Below are positions 42,701-54,700 of a DNA stretch of 64,000 nucleotides, piece after piece; position 1 is the stretch's first letter; each line of letters starts with the position of its first letter. The stretch is from Gymnogyps californianus (taxonomy: Eukaryota > Chordata > Aves > Accipitriformes > Cathartidae), in NCBI RefSeq assembly GCF_018139145.2, contig NC_059478.1, forward strand, positions 3,906,001 to 3,970,000. The letters run 5' to 3'. The notes under the pieces are model-generated. The model was not told where the DNA came from, searched no databases, and saw nothing but the letters and a program-made list of their open reading frames with translations. A program made the position numbers and the translations under genes.

Positions 42701-45700
42701 CACACAACCAGCAATATTCACCACGTATATCAGAAAAAGCATAGATATGACACAAGGTACCAAGGATACCCATTTGAGCTGCACGGAGCTATGGGAAGGA
42801 GAGGTTCAGTTCTTACTGAACCTCAGATTCAACTTCTGGTTTATCAATACACAACTCTCCCGTAGTCCTCTGCTCTTGGTTCTCCTCAGTTTGCAAGCGG
42901 CTCACCCAGATGAGCTGCCCGCTACAAAACCCAAGAGTCCACCACCAAAACACACATACTCCTGGAATACATAGAAGTTACTCTCTTGTCTGTGTTCAGC
43001 TGAAGGAGAAACCTATGACCAATCCGACCAGCTCAGATCTAGCAGATTTTACTAGCTGAGAAGTAGTGAAGCAGCACGGATATGCTACTACGAGAACTGC
43101 CACTCTCTAGGAAGGGTGCAGCTTGAAGTTTCTGAGCCCTGCCGAACAGAAACGGGTCCTGAGGAAAACCAACCTGGCTGAAGTGGTGCAGCTCACTCAG
43201 CCGAATCCAGCTGACCTCCGCAGCTCTGCTCACAGCAGGTCCAAACTGCCTCCAAACAGAGCTGCTGCTGCCGCAGCCATTGCCCTGCGGAGCACTCTCA
43301 GTTACTGCCAGTTAACCAGTAACCTACCTTTCCTGTTTAAAAAACTAACGAATTGGTTAGGGGCAAGCATCTGAGCAAATCTATAACTTCCAAGGTTAAT
43401 CCTGCTTTTGAGGATTAAATGTTTTTATAAAAATAATTTTATTTCAAATTTAAATCTCAATACCTTAGCTGCAGAACTAAAAAGGACTCTGTCTTAAAAG
43501 AAGTTCACACAATGTCCAGCCAACTACAAATCAGTATCTGCTTTAGGAATCATGTATGGAAAATTTTGAGTTTAGCACATCTTTACCAAACAAACCCAAA
43601 CGCAGTTTTCCAGACTGCAGTCTCCCTTTCAATAGTCAGACCAGACTTGTTCATTACATTCATTTTACCTTCTGCAACGGCTGAGGAACAGGCTCCATAG
43701 CAATGGACTAACACATCCAGCCTGAAGAGCAAATCTTAAGGCTGGAAAGGACCTCAAAAGGTTACGTAGCCCATTCCCTCACCCTGATGCTATTCCTGAA
43801 AAACATTTGCATTGCTTGTTTTTGAAGTCCTCCAGAGGCAGACACCTCCATACCCCAAAGCAGCCTATCCCAGCCACCCTGCTAAACCATTTCAGCATGG
43901 CACTATGTCTTGCCTTAAAGAATCGCGGTATGCCTTGGGTTTACCCACTCTGGCTCCTTCCTCCCACCAAATCCCTCAGCAATCATCACCAGCCTCACTC
44001 AACCCACCACTAGCTTTGGAAGGTAGTGAAGAGGCAGGGATTGTCCTCACCTGGTTAGACTCAGAAGACATTTTTGAATCTTTGCCGCATATTAAGCAAG
44101 AAGGGATGATGCCGGGAAAAGATGCAGCATGTGACTACACAATTACCGGTTACTAACTCAACACTTGTGCATTACTCAGGTTGCACAAGCCAACTCAGCC
44201 CTGGCATTTCTCTTTGCAACCACAATAGCTTGGATCTCGTCATCAAATGTTTTGTACAGAATACCAGTATGTCCAAAACAAATATTAAAATAGAATAATT
44301 TTGGCACTGCATTTCAGCATTTGACAATAAAGCATGGAAACTACGTGAATCACACTGCTCTAACCCCAAAATCTGAAATCCATATGTTCAACAGCATTTT
44401 CAACCATACAAATAAAATTTCCTGCAGCTGAGTCCTTAAAGGCCCAAAGATCTTCCTGTTTTTCTGATCTGTCATTCCTAAGGACAAGACACTCTCGGGT
44501 CATGTCACTTAACATTCCAGCATAACAGTTTCTAGTTTTGTCGTCCTCAAAGAATTGTTTCAGGAATTAACAGAATCAGTTATACATGATAGAAAATATA
44601 TTTTTTATAACCATCTTTAACGCAAAGCGTACAGAACTTTATCTGATTTCAAAAGAGCATCCCAAAATTCTGACTACATAATGTAATGTTACAGGTAGAC
44701 ACATCACTTTTTTTAGTGTTGACTTCTGCCTAGCCATCTATGATGGAAGCTACCAAAATAGTCTGTAGTTGCACAAGCAGCATGAGCAAGCATTTGACAT
44801 CTTCATTAGAAAGATACTGGAAATATCCTTCCAGATAGTTTCACGCTTTAGAGGTTATTTTAGTCTTTGATATGAAAACCAGGAGAAGATGAATACTTCA
44901 GCTGAAGCTAGACTGCACACCCGGCAAGCCACAATCCCCTACAACTGTCTTTGCCCCAAGCCCCTTAACTCCTACAGTTTACCTCAAAACAAAATAAATC
45001 TCTAAAATGAAATAGTCAGGGTATGTTCAAACTGGGTGGAAAAATGCCAGAAGTTCATGCCCTAGCATAATCTATGCAACATGCTCCTAAATTAAGGCCT
45101 TCTGTATTAATTCAAATGAATGCTGACAATGCATATTAGGCAGTTTATCACTTCTTTTCTAGTTGAAGATTTCGCATATATGTTCAACTTTATGCATATT
45201 GATGGTATTAAGACAAACTGAAACACCTTCTAGATTTTTATTGCAAGTTTACTCTGCATCTTTTAATAATTTAATTTATAATCATTAACCCATATAGAAA
45301 TCTCACCTTTTTCTTCATATTGACATAACATTTCCTCCATTTTACTAGCAACTGCAGCTGGATGCTGGAGCTCTAAGAGGTGCTACAGTTTTCATGTTTT
45401 TATACACTCTTGGTGGTTTGGGTTTTTTGTTTAATGTTAAAAAATGTGGCTTAAATCCTTTGGACGCTATTCTTATTGCCACTCACAAAAAACAGACCCA
45501 CTAGTAGATTGGCTTTTTCTGGGGAACAGCTGGCTAGATCAAGCCTCTATGCTCAGAAGCTTTGTCACAGCATTGTCTTCGACAAGTATTTACACTACTT
45601 CAAGACAGACAACTAGCATCTATTCAACAGACAAAAGTCTTGTCCCATCCTTCTTTCTCCCCTTCTTCATAGGTGCAGATGATTAGCATTTCTCTTTTCA

Positions 45701-48700
45701 GTTATTATTAGGCTAGTCTGGAAAAACTACCCTGAAGACCCCTCTTAATGGCTCAAGTGTACCTCAAATTAAGAGCACGAATGCTCAAAGGCACTGCCAA
45801 AACCAGTACTGACTGCAGAAGGAACTGAAGCTGGAGTCTGTCAAAGGTTCCTTGCTGGCTGCAGGAAACCGTGGTTTAGAAAAGATTATCACACAGTTGC
45901 AGCTGTTTGACACACAGCAATATCCATGTGCTTTCTTCAAATCACGGTGAGACCAAGACAGGACACGGCAAAGCAAATACCAGGAGACTTTCATTGCAAC
46001 AGAAAGTACAGTAGCAGAATTTACAGGATTATCATAAAACAAAGGGGAAAAAATGGTCTTCCCAACGGATTTATCAAAAAATCATTTCTTTATATTCCTG
46101 ACAACACCTGTAGGGAAGTCAAACTGTGATAAATAACGTAGCACAGTTATTACTGGGGAGTCCAGGGGGCCCTAGAACAGGCTGGCTCCAAACAAACCAC
46201 CCTTTGCTGTAGCCTGATCAAATAGGAACAACTGTCAAGACCTCATTAAATCAAGGCACCAAGGCACACCAAAGTTAGTTTTGAATAAAGACTCTTGATG
46301 CCCAAAAGGTCTGTTTTACTGCATCTAAACAAAAAGTCTAATCTCTGCCTAAGGTTCTATAAAGTAATTCAAGAATTTTTCCCTAAGTTCCTTTGGCAGA
46401 ATCAATCGTAAAGATTTCACTGGAAATACATTCAGAACTAATTTCTCACTTCTTAACAACTAGAGAGCAGCTCTCCGAGATAATTCAGCCATATGACAAG
46501 CGAGGCCCACAGACTCAAAACAGACAATGCTTCAGAGGGCGAGGAGAGGAAATAAAATAAAAATCAGCTTACACATACCAATATTAGATGAAGCAGAAAA
46601 CTGTTCAATAGGGCTGAGCACTAGAGGATAGTTTCAACACCACAGACAATGAAATTAAAATATGAGAAATAGACTACTGATGTATTAGAGACATCATAAG
46701 TACTTTCAGAAAAATGACATTTCTTTTCCCTAAAGGTAGAAGAGAAAATTAACTCTAGCAGGACTCCTAAGTACCTCAAGGGTATCTCTGATTTGAGTCC
46801 CATCAGTGAAATTCAGTCTGTCGCCCACGGCTGTGTAACAATCCCAAGAGACTCCTCAGCCTTCTGGTTCCTTATGATAATCCCTTGAGTGCAGAAGCCA
46901 GTGTGAATAATCCGAGAAAAGTCCTACTGGAATACAGAAAGAAGAGAAAGCAGGCCTAATGTTACTCAAAAAGCTCTTATTCCACCCCAACTCACAGCAT
47001 TACATTGATCTGAACAGGTAGCTGCTGATTTAACTCAGAGGAATTGAAATACACAATATCAGAACACTGCTTAAACCATTTCCCCCTCATCTGGTTGTCT
47101 AGGAAGTCCCCAAGCTTACGATCAGAAGTTCTTCTTAAATTCAAATGGGAAGAAAAGCAGTGGCCAGACAAGTCTAGAAACGTGGCCTAAAGGCAGGACT
47201 CAGAGCACGGCTGCACAACTGGAAGCTGGTGATGAAACCAGTACAACTGTAAAGCTACGTTCAACAAGATACTGCATGCAACACCATGAGTGCTCAAGAG
47301 GCACATACAAACAAAGCCACCACCCCTCCCTCCTGCATGAAACAGTGAGAAACTATGGCCCATGAGCCAGCTCCACAATTCCTTGTGTCACTCAACAATA
47401 AACATTAAGTTAGTCCTCTATTCTTTTCACTGCAGTAAGATGCCATACCCCTCCCTGAGCACAGGAAAACTTATGTTTTACCAAACACCACTGAAATCTA
47501 TGACCTCCCTAGTAACACATTAAAAAGCACAGGACCAAAGTATGCAGTTCTGATGATGATTTTAAGGAAACAAATCTGTGGTTTTATTCCCCTCCTGCTC
47601 GACAGCAGCTGCGCAGCTTTCAAGCGAGATGAGGCCAAGCCTCAAGTGCAAAGTAACAAAAGCAATAACTAATGTCCTCCCACATATACTCCTTATATGT
47701 TATAGCTGCATTCCTTAACTGCTCTTCCACCATTCCTCGCTTTGAGGAGTCTGCTCCTACTAGTGGATCTCTGCTGCTGTTGTGAAGATCCAACGGCAGT
47801 GATGAAGGACCCTTAAAACTCTACAACCCCCAACAGCTCCTCATCCAACCAAATCAGACACTACAGCAAACTATTCTCTCCTCCCTCCCCAGCCACCATG
47901 CACTTGGATCTGCAATTACTCCTCTTCCACACGGATTTTTGCTGGCTGAACAGGGCAGGGAAGATGCCAAGGCATCTATCCATCAAGTCACTGTCTTCTC
48001 CCATCAACCCAAGCGATCCTGAGCAGTGACTGCAGCCAGCCTTTTCTTCTCAAGTGGGAAGCACCAAGACATCTGAAAATGCGTGCAATAGCCAGCATGG
48101 TAAATTGAAAAGCAGGGCAGCTTCACATTCCATATAGATTGATGTAAATAAAGCTTTAAGTTGCTTGAGGTAAAAGTTAGTGATACGATTCAGTGCCCAG
48201 AGCAGCTTATTTGGAGGCAAAAAACATCTCACTGGAACAGGCTAGGGTTACTTGTTATGAAACTGCTATGTGGAAGATAAACTCTTAGAACAGAAGGAAC
48301 AGATTCATGAGTAGCTTGAATATCATGCATGCTTTATATTGAGTACTTAAATAAAATAGCTAAGCATTCATCAAGCAAATTTTAACAGGCAAATGTATCT
48401 TACCATGCACCGAAATGAAGAAACTCAGCAAAAAAACCTCCAAACTCCTATATTCAGGGAAGGGGACAGCCTTCTGAAAATGCCTTGCTGCAGCTTAAGT
48501 GCCCCATCAAAACTTCAGATAAGCATCACCTGGTTTCACTGCCACAACAGAACCTGCTCCTTTTCAATAAAGATCAAACTACATAGGAATATGCAGGTTA
48601 GAACAAGAACTAATTGCTACAAGAATCATCCCTACCATCAAAATTAAATAAATAAATACAGCTGTAACTTTACTTACACCAACCTGCACTTCTAGGTCAC

Positions 48701-51700
48701 TGGAACACTGTTTTGCAAGTAAACTCAAAGCACAGCACAAAGAAAGCGCAGTAACAGCATCCACAATAAGCTGTGTTCTGCAGCAAGAAAAAAAAAAAGG
48801 GGAGACTCTCAGCCCAGACTGAAAACAGGGGTACTATTTGTGTCAGTGATACCAGCTACATTCTATACATATTATATTCTATATATATTCTATATATAGC
48901 TACAGCTATATTCTAGGAAATGGGGCATTATTTACTAGTGTTATGGGTCAGTGCACTTTAATGATAACGAGCACTATCACTAGAAGAAGCAGTCCCACCC
49001 TGCCCTTACTGTTAGTGCTTCATTCCTGTTGGAGACAACCTCACCCCTTCTGTCAGCACATGTGTGGTAACATGATGAATGGGATCAGGAAACCAACTCA
49101 GGCTAAACTCCGTGGGTAAAAAACAAAACAAAAGCAGTTTTAACCTAGCGTAGTTCTCCAGTCCAGTTCACTGAAGACCTGGCCATAAATTTATGCCATC
49201 AAATCAGGGCTGAGGGTGAGAGGAGTGAGAAACTTCTGTCAGGAGCAGTTCAAGTTTAAAACTCACCCTTTGTCGATTTGGCCAAGCTTTTGCCAAATAC
49301 TAAGCAAGTTCTCCGATTATTGCAGCCCTCTTCCCTCTGGCACACGTTCATACATAGTCACCTTCCTGCCAGTCCCTCCAGCAGAAAAATGTGCCCACCA
49401 CCTGCTAAACTGCACATGCATTCAAATCCTCGCTATTAACTCTGTACAGAGGAGCAAACTCAAACTCCATGCACAGAAAAGCACACACCGTGGCTGACGT
49501 GAAGCTCTGCATGTGCTGATTTACACCAGCTGAGCTCTGGCTGCTTCCCTCTCAACAGGCACACTCATTTGGATCGTTCTTCTAACCACCTAACTTTCAT
49601 AAAGTTAATAGCAACAATCAACTTTGAAACTTCCATCCTTCTGTAGAAGACTGCTAAAATTTGTTGAAGTCATTTGAGAAAGAGGAGAAAAAAAGTGCTA
49701 AGCAGTACATTCGCACAAGCCTTGTTTCCTTAGAAATCTAGGCTTGAAAAAAAAAAACCAAACCCTATCACCCAGCCAACTTGTGACTTCAGCAGAAGTT
49801 GTCCCTGGGTGGCAGGAGGACGCTCAATAATCCAAATCCCCGTGACAGGAAGAAGGGAGCAAGTAATAGCTGCCCAGAGACCCGAGGGCTACGGTGCCTG
49901 TCTTGGGGCTCTCGGCAAGATGAACTTCCTTCATCAGAAAGCTCAGAGGGGAACTGCTTAACACTTTTTTTTAATTGTAATTCTTTTTACTTCATAGGTA
50001 ACCACAAAAAGCTTGTTGATCGGTAGTAAGTAGTAATCACCATCAATCTTATTTGCCTTTTTAAACCATTACCCTCACCCTTAAAGACGACTAAGAAGTG
50101 TTGCTCATACTAAATATTGGCAGCAATTCTAGTTATCAAATGCTAGAAACACCTTGTATGGAGAAAAAAAAAGGGGGGACAAAATAAGAAGGGACACTTT
50201 CCCTTTATGTTTCCCCAAAGAAAACACTGTGCTACAAGGTGCCTCCTGAAAGGCCAATGCAGTATTTGATCTCTCCGCTACTCCTCCCCTGCTTAAAATT
50301 CAAGAGTAAACAATGTATGAAAGTAGCATTAATCATTTCAGAACATAAAAAAGCTGGAGGGAATACTTTCCAAGACTGACTGGTCTTGTTCAGATATCAA
50401 GACAAATCAAGAAAGATGTGGATCAATTGGAGCAAGGTCAGCGGAGGCCCCCAGGGCGGCTGGGGCTGGAGCACTTGCATTCGGGGCTGGAGGAACGGGA
50501 GCAGGGCTTGGTCAGCCTGGGGCAGGGAAGGCTTCGGGGCACCCACAGCAGCTGCACGCCTGCGGGGAGGGGATTGAGAAGATGGAGCCAGGCTCTCCAC
50601 AGCGGCAGGTGGTGGGAGGATGAGAGACAATGGGCATAAAATATGAGAGGTTCAGACTGGATGTAAAGAAAACCTTTTCCACCAGGACGACAGCCAAGGA
50701 GTAGCCCTAAAAGGCTGAGCTGTCTCCATCCTTGGAATTTTTCAAGACCTGAGTGGATCAAGCCCTGAGCAACCTGGTCCGACCCCAGAGCTGCCCCTGC
50801 TTTGAGCAAGAGGTTGGACAGGGACCTCCTGAGGTCACCTCCAGCCCAAGTCACCTTGTGGTCCTATGAACTCCAGGAAGCACGCTGCAGGCACACATTA
50901 CAAGATTCTCTATTAAGAAGTTACATTTAGTTTTTCCTCCATATATTCTCAAGATAATTAAGTAACTGACTCTGCCCATCTTGTTGAGACTTGTTCTGGG
51001 TTTCAAACAGAAACCAGCACTGACAAACATCAACTCTACATCATCCTGATCAGGAATCGGTATCAGAACAAGCTCACATGCACAGATTGCAGCACTGAAT
51101 TACCTCCGCTCTACCCTCCTCCATTAACAGTGAAGAAACACTGCAAGAGATGCGTCACGGACTGCCAGACAGCAAAGGAACAACCATGAAGAGACACGGC
51201 AGATGCAGAAGTTAATGGAGCTACTGATGAGTCTTTGAAAAAGAGAGCCACAATTTAAATTATTAAAGCAGTCAAACCTTTAATGAAGTTGGTTATAGCC
51301 TCATCATAAGACTACAGGAAACTACCTACTGATTTGTCAGCACTAGAATTTCTAAGTGGTGTTCAAGCCCTGTAATTCAAGCACTTTTTATTCTATGTTT
51401 ACAGAGTGCTAAAAGCCACAATTTACCAGGGTAATGCCACATTTAACTAGTAACTAGAGCTCACATCTTAGTGAAATGCAACTGAAACAGTCATATCTCA
51501 GTCAAACTGCTAAACTTTTGAATCCAAGTTAACTACGCTTGGAACATTAACATATCAAACTGGCAATGAAGATCACTTCCTTAAAGTGAACAAATGTGGA
51601 CTAAAGCTTGACACTGTCCTATAAAAAGGATGCACTCAGAAGTTTCTGTGGTATTATGCTAGAAATCCTATCAGCAGTGATAGTTTGCTTAAAAATGACT

Positions 51701-54700
51701 TCTGTACTGTCCTGGTTTCAGCTGGGATAGAGTTAATTTTCTTCCTAGTACCTGGTACAACGTGTTTGGGATTTAGCATGAGAATAATGTTGATAACACA
51801 CCGATGTTTTACTTGTTGCTAAGTAGCGCTTATCTTAAGCCAAGGACTTTTCAGTTTCCCATGCTCTGCCAGCAAGCAGGTGTGCAAGAAGCTGGGAGGG
51901 AGCATGGCCGGGGCAGCTGACCCAAACTAGCCAAAGGGGTATTCCATACCATGGAATGTCATGCTGGGGGGAGCTGGCCGGGAGGGGCGGATCGCCGCTC
52001 GAGCATCGGTCAGCAGACGGTGAGCAATTGCATTGTGCATCACTTGTCTCTTCTCAGCTTTTATTTCTCTCTTTTTTATTTTCTTATATTCCTTTTCATT
52101 ACAATTATTATTATTATATTTTATTTTACTTTAGTTAGTAAACTGCTCTTACCTCAACCCACGAGTTTTACCTTTTTTTTTTTTTATTTGATTCTCCTCC
52201 CCATCCCACTGCAGGGGCGGGGAGTGAGTGAGCGGCTGCATGGTGCTTAGTTGCTGGCTGGGGCTAAACCACGACACATGCATCCTAGCAGGATACATGA
52301 AATATTTACTGTAAGATGACTGTCCCATGAGATTAATTTGATTTACAGGGAGTACTTGTAGATTCCCAAAGCAGCACAAATGGTACGGGTACAAATTTTT
52401 AGCCAGATGAGACAAACACGTTCACCTGAACAGAGAGGTGTGAACCGTGCCTATTTTTCCTCAGAGCTCTTTGAAAGAACCTTCTGAAAGGTCTACTCAC
52501 CTGACCAGATGTAATGGAAATCTTTGAGAAGTGACTCAAACAATGACCCGAGAGAAGTATCTAAGAAACCAGATGGGACAGAATACACTCCAGTACTCTT
52601 GAAAGGTGACCTTGAAAAGGATAATAAGACTAGGAAAGCAAAAATCCCAACACTTTCTTACAACATACGAAGATGACTTAAAAACAGACGCTCCTGCAAC
52701 TTTTAAAAGACTCAGTACATGAAGTCTGACCTTCTTTGTTCATTCTGGGAGACTTCTGTAGGAGTCTCACGTGTTTCTCACTTCTTGCACTTTGACTGAA
52801 GGGGCACAATCTTTTAAGGACAGCATTTGAAAACAGTTGATTCACATACATTTATACAGAAAGCGAGACACTGGTAGTGGAGGAGTTAAGGCAGTCCAGC
52901 TAAAAGTCCTTTCTTCCCTGCTCATTTTTTTCAGCGTCTCAATTCTTGCAGAGTCATTATTTCACTAGTTATTCAACCATTACGTGGTCACCTTAGAAAT
53001 TCAGCTCTCTTCTGTCTAAGCTTCAAATACACACAGAAAGATTTCTCACAAAAACTTTTCTGTCCCTCCTTAGTTTTAAGAAGATGAAGACTAGCAGAGA
53101 CTAATTGCTCCACATCTTCATTTGGCACAATGTTTTGCTAAGTTGCCCTTTCATATTATTATACTTTTGTCTATTTATTCCTTCATCATTACACTCAGAT
53201 TGAGCTTGTAATGCTAGAATAAGGAGAATGTCCTCCTCCTTAAGGCAAAGGACTAACAGAACTGGCTCTGAGAGTTTGAGGCTCTATTCCCAGTTCTCTT
53301 TATGAGCTTGGGCTGCAGTAATCCACAGCTCAATTTCTGCCCTATGCAAATCAAAAAATTTAAATATACACTCTGTGGATGTAAAAAGCATTTCACCGCT
53401 TTTAAGGAAACCGTCCCCAAGCTTACCTTCTACACAGAGGAACAAACCCATATGTTCTTTAGAGGGAGAAGGTAAAGATTACCGACTACAAAGTGCTTGA
53501 AAAGTTTGGGAGGGGGGGATGTCATGTTGGGTTTTTTTAGAAGAAGATAAGGTTCTTGGTGGCAAAGACAGGAGTAATTTCTTGTAATACATTAGTGCCC
53601 AGATGCTTCAGTCCTGTTGTATTAGGCACCATACAAACAAAGCAGTCAGGAAAAAGTGATGAAGGCCCAGGATGAGCTACGGTGTTGGAGGAACAAAGCT
53701 AGGAGAAATAAGTGATTACTGCCCACATGCTTGCAAGCAAGGAGAATCTCCAGCTTGGTGCAGCAGAATACATAACGCTAAGTAAGAGTCTGGTGGTGCA
53801 GGAAGGCGACTGGGGCAGGACAAGTGCAACTTCAGCGGTACTGCCTTGTAACGATGCAAGGTAGCCGAAGACTCGTAGTCATGGGGAGGGAGAGGGGAGC
53901 AAGAGGTTACAACATTATTAAGACATATACTAAAATACAAAAGCAAGTCTTTTAATGGTAGAGGAGAGCTAATAAGGCATTTAAGAGCTTTTTCCATAAT
54001 GTAACTGGAAAGAAAGAACGAAGACATTTCTAAGACAGCAATAGGTTAGCAGCCTGGAAAAGAAAAAGGCCCATAAACTTGCTATTAGAGAAAAAGATTA
54101 CTTTTTTTCTTTTCTTTTGAAAAGATAAACTTGAGACAGGATCTGGACTACCAGAAGGAGGCAGAGGCAGACAGAGATACAAGACAAGATGAGGAGGAAG
54201 GGGAGGATTTAGAGAATCAGTAAGGGGAGACAGCTGAAGTGTTTCAGAACCCTGGATAGAAAGTGTTTTGGAAATGTAAAAATCTCCTTGAATTCACTCC
54301 TTAGAAATCCTTCCCAATCCCTGAACTCTTCAGAAAGAGTGTGCGTGCCCTTTTGGCATATCTACACCTTTCCCATGAGGTGCTCTGGAAGGGCTGGAGG
54401 GGGCAACACGTCACGGACCACACAGTATTTAGCATTTTACAGCTACTGAAAAGCCATTTGTATCTCGCAACGCTCCTTTCCAAAATTACTAGAGAAAGAG
54501 CATTTCATACCCAAAAGATAAGTTCACTCAAAAGCCTATCAAAGGTCTGCTCATATCAACGTGCTGCATCTGGCGCCCTCGACTTCAGGGACTCGGGAGC
54601 GTTTCCGTTCAGCAAAGCATTTCGAAGCAGCACAACCCCGCTTCCCTCAGCTGACCGTCCCCAAAACCGATCAACTGTACAAGCCACGACAGAGGACTTC

